Virus record (IMG/VR): IMGVR_UViG_3300045961_000011
Span: 1-37,090 of that record
Strand: one strand, 5' to 3'
DNA from: a virus
Length of the DNA: 37,090 nucleotides
Made by a program: the position numbers and the translations under genes
Part shown: in pieces, positions 24,902 through 31,669 of the stretch
How the letters are laid out: each line of letters starts with the position of its first letter
How positions within the stretch are numbered: the stretch's first letter is position 1
Notes under the pieces: model-generated
What the model saw: the letters and a program-made list of their open reading frames with translations, nothing else
The model's database searches: none
Told to the model about the DNA's origin: nothing

Positions 24902-25611
24902 CAGCCGCCTCCGATGTACGAACGGCGGGGCACAAAGCGTACCGACGCCTTCTCACGGTCTTCCCCTGCGGCGTAATCAAACTGCTCGTCGTACTGCGCT
25001 TTGAGCATGGGTACGCGGTCAGTCAACTCAGGCACCTTGGTGGCGATGTGGTACGCCAGACCTGCGGTCAGTGCAGGCAAGAAGCGGAAGTTGGCATCAG
25101 CCGTTTGAACACCGGCCCCAGCATCTTGGATACGGCGCATGCGCCAGTATTTGAAGACGTAGTAGGGATTACCCTCAGTGCCTTGGTCAGGGACTGGCCA
25201 GACCACGATCTTGGGCGCATCGCGCAAGCGGCGCACCCACACTTGGATAGGGCGGGCCTGCTGCAACTTGTTGGGGATGGTCGCGTAGGTAGAAACACTG
25301 ATACGCGTGATGGCCAGATCGGCCTGTGTGGCCACGTTACCTGCGCCTGTGCGGATCACGTGATCGAGCAAGTCAATGGTGTCCGCAGGAAGATCGTACT
25401 CTGCGGTGCCTTGAACGAGGTTGACTGACCCTTCGTCAATCGTCCACATGTTGATGCCACGGTTCTGCCACTCGATGGTCATCAAGTTCATGGAGCGACG
25501 AGCAGTGCGCAGGTCGTAGCCCGTGCGCATCTCGCGGCCAGCCCGCTCCCACGCCTCCTCGGCGATCTCAGTGAATTCGAGATTGAAGTCGGTCGTGCCC
25601 GAAGTCGTCAT
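24901..25611 (-). CDS. Head-tail adaptor protein (gp4/gp11-like, 236 aa)
   Basis: The N-terminal helices (FNLEFTEIAEEAWERAGREM, then RTARRSMNLMTIEWQNRGIN) resemble the adaptor family of P22/T7-type phages. The strand region carries NLVQGTAEYDLPADTIDLLD and KIVVWPVPDQ, and the C-terminus is helical (LAYHIATKVPELTDRVPMLK). The start overlaps the preceding stop as TAATG. Together with the 211-aa gene it probably forms rings joining the portal to the nozzle. The call is based on layout, not on an identified active site. Confidence 0.78.
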   Translation of the reverse strand: MTTSGTTDFNLEFTEIAEEAWERAGREMRTGYDLRTARRSMNLMTIEWQNRGINMWTIDEGSVNLVQGTAEYDLPADTIDLLDHVIRTGAGNVATQADLAITRISVSTYATIPNKLQQARPIQVWVRRLRDAPKIVVWPVPDQGTEGNPYYVFKYWRMRRIQDAGAGVQTADANFRFLPALTAGLAYHIATKVPELTDRVPMLKAQYDEQFDYAAGEDREKASVRFVPRRSYIGGG

Positions 25612-25844
25612 TACCTATACCCCGCTGTCTTCTTGGCGATGTTCTTTGGCTGGGCAACAAACTGTTTGCCCTTGGCTTTGCCAGCACGCTTGGCACGGGT
25701 TGTGGCGGCATACTCGGCAGGGCTGAGGGCCTTGATCGCAGCATCCGGCAAATACCGCTCCCCCGTCTTGTTCGACGGTTTACCGGACTTGGTACGCCAT
25801 TTCTGGTCTGTCCAGTCCTTGAGCGATTTCTGCGGAGCCTTCAA
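25611..25844 (-). CDS. DUF5872-like small basic protein, TTG start (77 aa)
   Basis: The start is a TTG overlapping the stop of the previous gene (TTGA), with AAAGGTGGGGGG about eight bases upstream; a longer frame from 25910 would overlap 67 bases. The product starts MKAPQKSLKDWTDQKWRTKS and contains KTGERYLPDAAIKALSPAEY, then AATTRAKRAGKAKGKQF. I recall this pattern as the DUF5872 family in phages and some viruses. It is strongly basic (about 25% Lys/Arg). It may bind DNA in the capsid; the function is unknown. Confidence 0.75.
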   Translation of the reverse strand: MKAPQKSLKDWTDQKWRTKSGKPSNKTGERYLPDAAIKALSPAEYAATTRAKRAGKAKGKQFVAQPKNIAKKTAGYR

Positions 25845-26161
25845 TCTCGGTACCCCCCACCCTTGGCCTTGTACTGCTTGGCCAGCAGTTGCGCTTTGCG
25901 GGCGCTCCACTGACCTGCACCTGTGCCTTGCACGGCTTGCCCTTTGATTTTCTCAAAAAGCGATTTGCGCATGCCCGGCTTGGTGTAGTTTCCGGCCTCG
26001 TTGACCTTGCCACCTTCCGCATACATGGTGAACTCGTCCCCGTCCTTGCGGCGCTTGGTCACGCCGTTGTCGTTGAACTTGTCACCGTCTTTGCGGCGCA
26101 TGGTTTTGCCGCCCGGCATTTTGCTGGGCATCATGGCTCCCATACCACGGCTGGGCATCAT
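25841..26161 (-). CDS. Small basic virion-region protein with YAEGG motif (106 aa)
   Basis: The 106 residues are Lys/Gly/Met-rich. The centre holds TMYAEGGKVNEAGNYTKPGM, then RKSLFEKIKG, and the end is WSARKAQLLAKQYKAKGGGY. This NEAGNYTKPGMRK...QWSARKAQ pattern is widespread in environmental phages. The ATG follows GAGGTCTGCC, and the stop overlaps the next start. There is a 12-residue near-duplicate, RRKDGDKFND and RRKDGDEFTM. The likely role is structural or DNA-contact. Confidence 0.72.
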   Translation of the reverse strand: MMPSRGMGAMMPSKMPGGKTMRRKDGDKFNDNGVTKRRKDGDEFTMYAEGGKVNEAGNYTKPGMRKSLFEKIKGQAVQGTGAGQWSARKAQLLAKQYKAKGGGYRD

Positions 26162-26169
26162 GGCAGACC

Positions 26170-26442
26170 TCAGTACATCTTGCAGTTGGTCTTGCCTTTT
26201 TTGGCAATACCATCTGCGCGTGCGGACACGGAGCCACCCTTTTTGAAAGGCTTGGCAGACCCGCCGTCAATGTCTTGGGGAACCGGCATACCTTCGCGGA
26301 ACATACCTTCGCCCTTGGGCATCGGCTTCTTTGGAGGTGCAGGGCGCTTCATCGGAGGCTTGCGTGGAGAAGGCGTAGCCGACGCGCCGTCGATGTCTTG
26401 CGGCGGTTGGCCCATCTCAGCGGTGTAGACGCGATCTTTCAT
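26170..26442 (-). CDS. Small Pro/Lys-rich protein with duplicated PQDIDG motif (90 aa)
   Basis: The ATG at 26442 overlaps the previous stop (ATGA); the GTG at 26448 is an alternative. Two copies of PQDIDG[AG]SA[TK]P flank a Pro/Lys-rich linker, and the C-terminal end is SARADGIAKKGKTNCKMY. That ADGIAKKGKT motif also occurs in the next gene upstream. The product is strongly basic and likely disordered. The function is unknown. Confidence 0.65.
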   Translation of the reverse strand: MKDRVYTAEMGQPPQDIDGASATPSPRKPPMKRPAPPKKPMPKGEGMFREGMPVPQDIDGGSAKPFKKGGSVSARADGIAKKGKTNCKMY

Positions 26443-26822
26443 GCGCACATCCCGCCCTTCTTGTACATGCCACCACCGGCCATCTTGATCTCGGTGCCCT
26501 TGGTCTTGCCCTTCTTGGCAATACCGTCAGCGGCCTTATGGCCAGCGGCCAAGCCGCCAGAAGCCATCTTGACCTTGCCACCGGACTTCAGGCCAGCGTG
26601 AGCCTTGGATGCGGGTTTTGCGGCATGCTTGGCCAATGCGGCAGGCATACCCTTCATGTTTTTCGTTGCCATAGTGTCACCACCTTTCGTGAACTTGCGG
26701 CCCTTATCGGCCTTTGTGAACTCTTGCCCCACGGACTGCGGGACGCCTGCCTTCTTGGCGAACGCCGGGTTGTTGGCCACCGCCGCCATGAAATTGTGTT
26801 GCTTCTTACTTGTGCTCGGCAT
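26439..26822 (-). CDS. Small Lys/Gly-rich virion-region protein, possibly a two-part fusion (127 aa)
   Basis: The ATG at 26822 follows GAGGT; an earlier in-frame ATG at 26864 overlaps the upstream gene. The N-terminal half begins MPSTSKKQHNFMAAVANNPA, then FAKKAGVPQSVGQEFTKADK, a pattern seen as a separate short protein in other phages. After KFTKGGDT an internal ATG at 26672 with its own AAAGGTGG begins a second basic segment (MATKNMKGMPAALAKHAAKP) that ends in ADGIAKKGKT and GGGMYKKGG. The product is histone-tail-like in composition. The function is unknown. Confidence 0.65.
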   Translation of the reverse strand: MPSTSKKQHNFMAAVANNPAFAKKAGVPQSVGQEFTKADKGRKFTKGGDTMATKNMKGMPAALAKHAAKPASKAHAGLKSGGKVKMASGGLAAGHKAADGIAKKGKTKGTEIKMAGGGMYKKGGMCA

Positions 26823-27051
26823 GCTGACCTCGCATCGCGTCAATCTTGCGCTCAATCCGGTCAAACCGCTCCATCAACTGCGCCATATCGGCACGGAATT
26901 CCGTGCGCGTGATGTGATCACGTGCCACTTCCTCGCGGGTGCGATTGAGCAATATGCTGAGGCGCTGCAACTCAGCAAACTTTTCTTTCACGACGAACCC
27001 CAACAGCGCAACAATTGCTGTGAGGATCATGTTCCATACCATCATTTCCAT
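26806..27051 (-). CDS. Membrane-anchored coiled-coil protein (81 aa)
   Basis: One N-terminal membrane span (about residues 3-21: MMVWNMILTAIVALLGFVV) is followed by a charged helix (KEKFAELQRLSILLNRTREE) and heptad-like coils to the end (ERFDRIERKIDAMRG). There is no cleavable signal. It could be a spanin-like or holin-accessory protein, although it lies away from the endolysin cassette. It overlaps the next gene by 17 bases. The ribosome site is weak (GGAA). Confidence 0.6.
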   Translation of the reverse strand: MEMMVWNMILTAIVALLGFVVKEKFAELQRLSILLNRTREEVARDHITRTEFRADMAQLMERFDRIERKIDAMRGQHAEHK

Positions 27052-27052
27052 A

Positions 27053-27313
27053 TCAGCAATTCCATGCTCTCAGTGATTTATTGATACGGGAGTTCGGGTC
27101 TTTTTTGGTCTTCTCCGAAGTCAACTTTTCCTTCATACCGGACATTCTCGAACAGAAGGACGCACGGCGTCCTTTGTCCTCTTTGGTCTTGGGTTTCGGG
27201 GCTGGCGGTTTGAGGTTCATGCCCTGCTTCTTCGCAGAGGCGCGGCCTTTGGCGTTGAGACCCCCCTTGGGGTCTTTGCCTTCCGCCCGTTGCCATGCTG
27301 GAGACTTAGCCAT
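27053..27313 (-). CDS. Small basic phage protein, DUF6321-like (86 aa)
   Basis: The protein starts MAKSPAWQRAEGKDPKGGLN, then AKGRASAKKQGMNLK, and has a C-terminal core, GRRASFCSRMSGMKEKL, ending in SLRAWNC. This PAW-x-R-x-EGK-x-PKGGLN...SFC-x-RM-x-GM...WNC pattern is frequent in environmental phages; I believe the family is DUF6321 but cannot verify it. It is strongly basic, with two conserved Cys (C-terminal Cys and SFC). The start overlaps the preceding stop by 8 bases. The function is unknown. Confidence 0.72.
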   Translation of the reverse strand: MAKSPAWQRAEGKDPKGGLNAKGRASAKKQGMNLKPPAPKPKTKEDKGRRASFCSRMSGMKEKLTSEKTKKDPNSRINKSLRAWNC

Positions 27314-27587
27314 AGAAGACCGTGATCGAACTCACGTTCGTCACGTCCACATACACATTGGTCTCGAACAACACCCCCTCTGCTGGGATGGCGACGTTAA
27401 AAATCTCCGCCAGAGCGGGGGTGTTGATCTCGATTTTGGTCGTGCCACCGGAGCCGCCATCTTTCAGCACAACCGACCCTGCACTTGCGGAGCAGGTGAT
27501 GGTCATCGCTTTGATGCGAGCCCGGGCACCTACGAGGGTGCCGTCATCGGTGCGCGTGGCACTTTTGACATCGGTTTGAACTGTCAT
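27306..27587 (-). CDS. Small beta-rich virion-region protein (93 aa)
   Basis: Thr/Val/Ile-rich strands run through the protein (ARIKAMTITCSASAGSVVLK, IEINTPALAEIFNVAIPAEG, LFETNVYVDVTNVSSITVFY). This looks like a small beta-sandwich. GGAGGTCGCC precedes the ATG. It follows the 177-aa structural gene and overlaps the basic protein. It may be a minor capsid or decoration protein. The function is inferred only from composition. Confidence 0.65.
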   Translation of the reverse strand: MTVQTDVKSATRTDDGTLVGARARIKAMTITCSASAGSVVLKDGGSGGTTKIEINTPALAEIFNVAIPAEGVLFETNVYVDVTNVSSITVFYG

Positions 27588-27599
27588 GGCGACCTCCGA

Positions 27600-28133
27600 T
27601 TAGGCGTCAGCGAACGGAGTAGCCACAGAGCCCGAGCCCAGCAAGATGCCGGTCACGAAGTACTTGTTGGCGTCCACAGCAGTGATCTCGATCCACGAGC
27701 CAGCAATACCACCAGTGGTGGAGCCGTCGAGGTTGATCACGTCGTTCGATGCTGCTGGAGCATAGCCAGAGACTGCGCCACTGGAATCGGTGTCCACCAT
27801 CATGATCGAGCCCACGAACTTGTCAGTGCCGTCAGTCTTGATGGCCAAAGCAGAAGCAGTGGTCTCAACAAACACGCGGTAGGTTGCACCGATGTTGTTG
27901 ATAGTGTTGGGGTCAGCGCCCGGGCCAGAAGTCACCGGATCAGGGGTGGCCACGATGGCGGGCAAAGTGATGATCAGGGTTGCATCGTTGGTGCGCAGGG
28001 TGCGACCAGCGTAGTTTGCAACGTCCAGAGTCAGGGTGTTGGTGCCGTTGGCAACCTCAACGACGGTGTTGGGGCCTTGGGTGTAGAAGCCACCCAGCGA
28101 ACGTACTGGGCCAGAGAAGGTAGTGCGAGCCAT
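27600..28133 (-). CDS. Virion structural protein, beta-rich (177 aa)
   Basis: The sequence begins MARTTFSGPVRSLGGFYTQG and then alternates Thr/Val/Asn-rich strands (NTLTLDVANYAGRTLRTNDA, ATYRVFVETTASALAIKTDG). The fold looks like a small beta-barrel or sandwich of the type used by head decoration proteins. It is the first gene after the terminator-like hairpin at 28239-28270. GAGGAAACT precedes the ATG. The role (head decoration or fibre base) is inferred. Confidence 0.68.
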   Translation of the reverse strand: MARTTFSGPVRSLGGFYTQGPNTVVEVANGTNTLTLDVANYAGRTLRTNDATLIITLPAIVATPDPVTSGPGADPNTINNIGATYRVFVETTASALAIKTDGTDKFVGSIMMVDTDSSGAVSGYAPAASNDVINLDGSTTGGIAGSWIEITAVDANKYFVTGILLGSGSVATPFADA

Positions 28134-28238
28134 AGTTTCCTCACATGCGAGTTATGGTGTGTTCGTCTGCATGTCGCCAGCCGGGCCTGTCAAACACACC
28201 GGAATTTCCCGGTTTGGTTCAAATATACACGATCCGAC

Positions 28239-28270
28239 AAAAAAGAAAAGGGGCCGAAGCCCCTTTTCTT
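28239..28270 (-). terminator. Intrinsic terminator after major capsid gene
   Basis: A perfect 12-base-pair stem (28243-28254 with 28259-28270) closes on a four-base loop, read CTTCGG across the loop on the minus strand, the very stable UUCG tetraloop. Six T follow on the minus strand (28244-28239, two of them in the stem). It begins six bases after the capsid stop. This is a textbook rho-independent signal, placed to set capsid mRNA apart from the downstream genes. Confidence 0.88.
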
Positions 28271-28276
28271 GTCTCA

Positions 28277-29185
28277 TCAAGCGCCGGGAGAACCGAAGAC
28301 GCCCAGAGGATCAGACACACCGAACGAATAACGCTCGCGGGCCTTGTAACGGCTGTTGCCGGTGTCGAAGTCAGCGTCCATACCTGTTTGCATTGGGGTA
28401 CGTACGAAGTGCTTCAGACCGTTAGGCACGTCAGTCATCAGGAACCATGCGTTGTTGTCAGTCAAATAGTGGTTGACTGCATAACCTTCGGGGATGGAAC
28501 CCATCGACTTCAAAGCGTTGATGTCGTTGTCGGCGGTGGAGACACGCAGTTCGGTCTTCAACAGACGCTCGGCCACGAACTGGAGGCTTGGAGGCACAAC
28601 CAATTTGCGGGGCTTGGCGGCAATCAGAAGACTGCGTTCGTCCGTCCAACCTGCGATCTGGATCACGGCGGCTTCCAAGGAAGTCTCGTTCAGATCGGCA
28701 GCGATGGTGGGGCGGTTGCTGTTGGTACCACCGGAGACCAACGGGTGGGCGGTGGAGAACAGCGTTTGACCGTCACCGTAGGTGGGGCCACCAGCGAAGC
28801 CTTGGTTCAGGATCGCAGCGGCTTTCACCTGCTTGGTGTAAGCCATGGCACGAGCCAACGCCTTGGTGTAGCGGCTGGACAGAGAGTCGTACAGGTTGTC
28901 TTCGATGGCCTCTTCGGTCAGCGAGAAACCCATAGCGATGGTCTCGTGCACGTAGCGTGCAGTCCATGCTTCTTGAGCGTTGTCATATGCCAGCGCAGAA
29001 CCTTCGTTCTTCACAGGCGCGGCGCTGAAGCCGGAGAGTTTCGTCTCCTCTTCAAAAGAACGCTCAGAGGTTTCGCTCTCGAAAATCTCTTTGTGTTCTT
29101 CGCCGTATTTTTTGTACTCCAAACCAAACAGCGCGTTAAGGCCGGGCAGGAGTTCTTTCAGTAGTTGGGCACGAGAAATTGCCAT
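28277..29185 (-). CDS. Major capsid protein, Mu gpT-type family (302 aa)
   Basis: The protein begins MAISRAQLLKELLPGLNALF, the opening of the gpT-type major capsid family, followed by HETIAMGFSLTEEAIEDNLY and ARAMAYTKQVKAAAILNQGF. It continues STAHPLVSGGTNSNRP, DLNETSLEAAVIQIAGWTDE and NAWFLMTDVPNGLKHFVRTP. Length (302) fits the family. AAGGAG is seven bases before the ATG. The terminator hairpin follows within six bases. It is preceded by scaffold and decoration genes, the usual order. It builds the icosahedral shell. Confidence 0.9.
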   Translation of the reverse strand: MAISRAQLLKELLPGLNALFGLEYKKYGEEHKEIFESETSERSFEEETKLSGFSAAPVKNEGSALAYDNAQEAWTARYVHETIAMGFSLTEEAIEDNLYDSLSSRYTKALARAMAYTKQVKAAAILNQGFAGGPTYGDGQTLFSTAHPLVSGGTNSNRPTIAADLNETSLEAAVIQIAGWTDERSLLIAAKPRKLVVPPSLQFVAERLLKTELRVSTADNDINALKSMGSIPEGYAVNHYLTDNNAWFLMTDVPNGLKHFVRTPMQTGMDADFDTGNSRYKARERYSFGVSDPLGVFGSPGA

Positions 29186-29196
29186 GATCTAACTCC

Positions 29197-29853
29197 TTAG
29201 ACGCCGGTCGGGTTGTTGTACATGTGGCCACCGTTCCATGCGACGACGTTAGGCGTACCTTCGGTCAACGTGATGTACGGAGCATTGAACTTGCAGATGA
29301 ATTCGCAGAATTCACCAGAAGCGTTCGCGGTGTCTGGGACACCTGCCACGATGCGGATGGGGAGAGATGCAGTAGCAGCGGCGGTGGAGCCGTTGATACC
29401 CACAGCGGAATCGCCAGTGGTGGTCGAACCGGAGTTCTGCACCAGAGCGACGTTGTTGCCGATCACGGTTTGGCCGTAGAAGGCGACAGTGGTGCCCGAA
29501 GACACAGCAGCGACCTTGAACAGAATATCGGGATCGTCAGCCACGATGGCTTGCGCGTCAGAGGCAACGGTGCTGGCGGGCCAGTACTGTGCGAAGACAG
29601 GCTGCTTCGTGGAAGGGTTGGTGTAGGTGCAGCCAAGGAAAATACCAGCAACGCCGTTGGATGCAACGGTAGTTGTGCCAGTGTCTTTCTCGACAGTGCC
29701 ATCGCTCACCAGTTTGACCACATCGCCGTAGAAGATGTTCGTGGCATAGCCACTTGCGATCTTCAGGTTGCGGGTCGAACCAGCGAACACCTGACCGCCA
29801 ATCAGATTGGTCGGTTGCAAGCCGTACGGCTTGTCAATGGTGGGGTAAGCCAT
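29197..29853 (-). CDS. Head decoration / structural protein (218 aa)
   Basis: The protein begins MAYPTIDKPYGLQPTNLIGG and is strand-rich (IASGYATNIFYGDVVKLVSD), with a C-terminus around GGHMYNNPTGV. Placed immediately upstream of the capsid gene, with an 11-base gap, it is likely a capsid decoration or co-assembling protein. GGAG precedes the ATG. No catalytic motif is seen. The decoration role is common for this position but inferred. Confidence 0.72.
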   Translation of the reverse strand: MAYPTIDKPYGLQPTNLIGGQVFAGSTRNLKIASGYATNIFYGDVVKLVSDGTVEKDTGTTTVASNGVAGIFLGCTYTNPSTKQPVFAQYWPASTVASDAQAIVADDPDILFKVAAVSSGTTVAFYGQTVIGNNVALVQNSGSTTTGDSAVGINGSTAAATASLPIRIVAGVPDTANASGEFCEFICKFNAPYITLTEGTPNVVAWNGGHMYNNPTGV

Positions 29854-29871
29854 GTTTTGACTCCAAAAAAA

Positions 29872-30321
29872 TTAGGTTCCTCTACCGAAAGTGACCTTCG
29901 TTTTGCGCTCGTTGAAGAGCGGCATACGTGGATCATTTTCGCGCATGAGACTATGGTCAACCGACTGAATCTGAGCACTTGCTTCCTGACGGAAGAAGTC
30001 ATTTCGGTCTTCGACCAACTCTTTGGGTGCTTTGCACAGCAGCAGGCCACCAATCAGAATGTTGTCTTTGAAGCGGTCATTTTCGATGCCAGCCACAAAG
30101 ATTTCCGGGTGATCCGATGCTTTGACGGGCTCCCAGCCCTCGCGGAGTTTGAGGGACACGTTCATGGGGTCAGACTCGCCGCGAGTGCTGACGCGAACCC
30201 AGTGGAATTCATAGCCCTCCTCGGGGTGAGGAGTAGGCAGCGTATCTGGACGAATCCAGTTGCGCTTGCGGGCCGTTTTTTCACGGGTTTCCAGTTCTCG
30301 GTTCAGTCTGTTCTCAGCCAT
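29872..30321 (-). CDS. Conserved virion-region protein (149 aa)
   Basis: The protein is charged and begins MAENRLNRELETREKTARKR, then NWIRPDTLPTPHPEEGYEFH. It has VSLKLREGWEPVKASDHPEI, a central GGLLLCKAPKELVEDRNDFF helix and a C-terminal ERKTKVTFGRGT. It recurs between the scaffold and capsid genes of many environmental phages. It overlaps the scaffold stop by 8 bases, with GAGGAAAC before the ATG. It may help capsid assembly. The function is not established. Confidence 0.72.
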   Translation of the reverse strand: MAENRLNRELETREKTARKRNWIRPDTLPTPHPEEGYEFHWVRVSTRGESDPMNVSLKLREGWEPVKASDHPEIFVAGIENDRFKDNILIGGLLLCKAPKELVEDRNDFFRQEASAQIQSVDHSLMRENDPRMPLFNERKTKVTFGRGT

Positions 30322-31360
30322 TTTGTTTCCTCATTTCCATAGCAACCTGTTTGGCGTATTCTTCCAGCGGCACACCAAGCCGTTTGGCCAATGCCACCTG
30401 CGTTTGCGTCAGCACGATCTTTTTGGGCGCAGTGCTACGTGTTGCTGGTGCCACGACGTTCGTCTTTCGACGAGGCTTCGTTTCCTCTGGTTCATCATCC
30501 TCGTCAGCTTCAAACTGATCGGGGAAGACTTGTCGCATACGAGAGTTGATCTTCTCGTAGTACTCATCTGAGCGAGGGTTTACACCCTGTTTGACCAATT
30601 TCTGATGCAACCCCAACGCGAAACTGGTCATCTCATCATCAGACCCAAACCATGAATTGTCTTGTTGCCATTTCACGGCCCGGTCATCGACTGCTGGGGC
30701 GGTTACCTGAGTTTGTACATCAGTTTCAGACTCTTGTAAAGCGGGTAGTTTGAGATTGTTTACTCGCTCCGACTTCATTTTTGCAGCAGTCAGTTCTTCC
30801 TGCGCTGCAACAACGGCGTCTGATTCACCCGCATCATAGGCTTGTTTGAACTTGGACTTGGCCTCCTCCAACTCGCGCTCGGCCATCTTCTTGGCCTGCT
30901 CCAGCATCGCCTGTTGGTTCTGCCCCACGGTGCCCTTGAGTTTCTTGTTCTCCTCAAGCAGGCGTGCGGTCATGGCCTCCAGTTCGGCTTTCTCACGTGC
31001 GGCTTGCTCGGCGGCGCGGCGCTGGTCGTGATAGCCCTTGCTGAAGTGCTGGAGACGCTTCTTGACCTTCTCCGAGTAGGACTCCAACTCGTCGTCAGTC
31101 AGTTCGTCAGGGGGTGTCGAGGGCTTCTTGCCCCGGTCTTTCTTGGGGGTGTCGTCCACCACCTCAATGTCGAGGTCATCCTCGTCGTCCTTGGCCTTGG
31201 GCGACGCTTTCTTGTCGTCCTTGGTGTCAGGCACGTCAGCGAAGGGGTCACGGCGACCGTCGATGACGATTTCGGCGGAGCCGTCCTCTTTCATCTTGAT
31301 GTCTTTGCTCGTGTCCCGTTCGGGATCGGGGAACTCAAACGATACTTTTTCCATGGGCAT
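30314..31360 (-). CDS. Capsid scaffolding protein (348 aa)
   Basis: The ATG at 31360 is chosen because GGAAGGAG lies eight bases upstream, inside the last codons of the Tad2-like gene; the longer frame from 31456 would overlap that gene. The N-terminal third is Asp/Lys-rich and disordered (DDEDDLDIEVVDD). The middle is a long coiled coil (about 115-205, KAELEAMTARLLEENKKLKG). The C-terminus ends KRLGVPLEEYAKQVAMEMRK, a capsid-binding-type helix. Length and charge fit scaffolds. It lies upstream of decoration and capsid genes. It is not seen to carry a protease domain. Confidence 0.82.
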   Translation of the reverse strand: MPMEKVSFEFPDPERDTSKDIKMKEDGSAEIVIDGRRDPFADVPDTKDDKKASPKAKDDEDDLDIEVVDDTPKKDRGKKPSTPPDELTDDELESYSEKVKKRLQHFSKGYHDQRRAAEQAAREKAELEAMTARLLEENKKLKGTVGQNQQAMLEQAKKMAERELEEAKSKFKQAYDAGESDAVVAAQEELTAAKMKSERVNNLKLPALQESETDVQTQVTAPAVDDRAVKWQQDNSWFGSDDEMTSFALGLHQKLVKQGVNPRSDEYYEKINSRMRQVFPDQFEADEDDEPEETKPRRKTNVVAPATRSTAPKKIVLTQTQVALAKRLGVPLEEYAKQVAMEMRKQNG

Positions 31361-31362
31361 GA

Positions 31363-31659
31363 TCAGCACTCCTTCCAGTCGTCTGCGAGCATGTCGCTCT
31401 GCGACGCAAGCCAACCGGGCAGGTATGCCTGACGGCCATGGGCGTTCACAGTCCACATGTCAATATGGGGCAAGATTTCCATCTCACTCAACCCCCGCGA
31501 TTCAAGGAATTCGGCGTTGATCGGGCTGTTGGGGCGCAGGTTCTCTTTGGACACGGTGTAGCCACCGGCCAGCACGAGGAACATGCCTTTGCCATTCCAG
31601 CCCTCACGGGCCACTTTTTTGCCAGCCTTCAAGGCGGCGATTGCATCTCCGAAGTTCAT
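31363..31659 (-). CDS. tad2: DUF2829 / Tad2-family protein (anti-Thoeris type, 98 aa)
   Basis: The ATG at 31659 follows AAGGAG six bases upstream; the longer frame from 31725 would run into the GroES gene. The product has the full family signature: MNFGDAIAALKAGKKVAREG, then WNGKGMFLVL (21-30), and a C-terminal PGWLASQSDMLADDWKE (81-97). Proteins of this family (Thoeris anti-defence 2) bind and sequester signalling nucleotides that activate Thoeris, and some also bind CBASS cyclic dinucleotides. Length is normal. The last codons (AAG GAG) contain the Shine-Dalgarno for the scaffold gene, so its translation is tied to morphogenesis. The family assignment is firm; anti-defence activity in this phage is not shown. 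Confidence 0.85.
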   Translation of the reverse strand: MNFGDAIAALKAGKKVAREGWNGKGMFLVLAGGYTVSKENLRPNSPINAEFLESRGLSEMEILPHIDMWTVNAHGRQAYLPGWLASQSDMLADDWKEC

Positions 31660-31669
31660 CAGAGTCTCC

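Noticed and set aside
26806-27051. Classical spanin (Rz) pair
   Set aside because: There is one membrane span and coiled coil but no nested lipoprotein gene, and it is far from the endolysin.
28188-28193. TTGACA on the minus strand upstream of the 177-aa gene, as a -35 promoter box
   Set aside because: The sequence 17 bases downstream (GCAGAC) is not a credible -10; the match to -35 alone is not enough.
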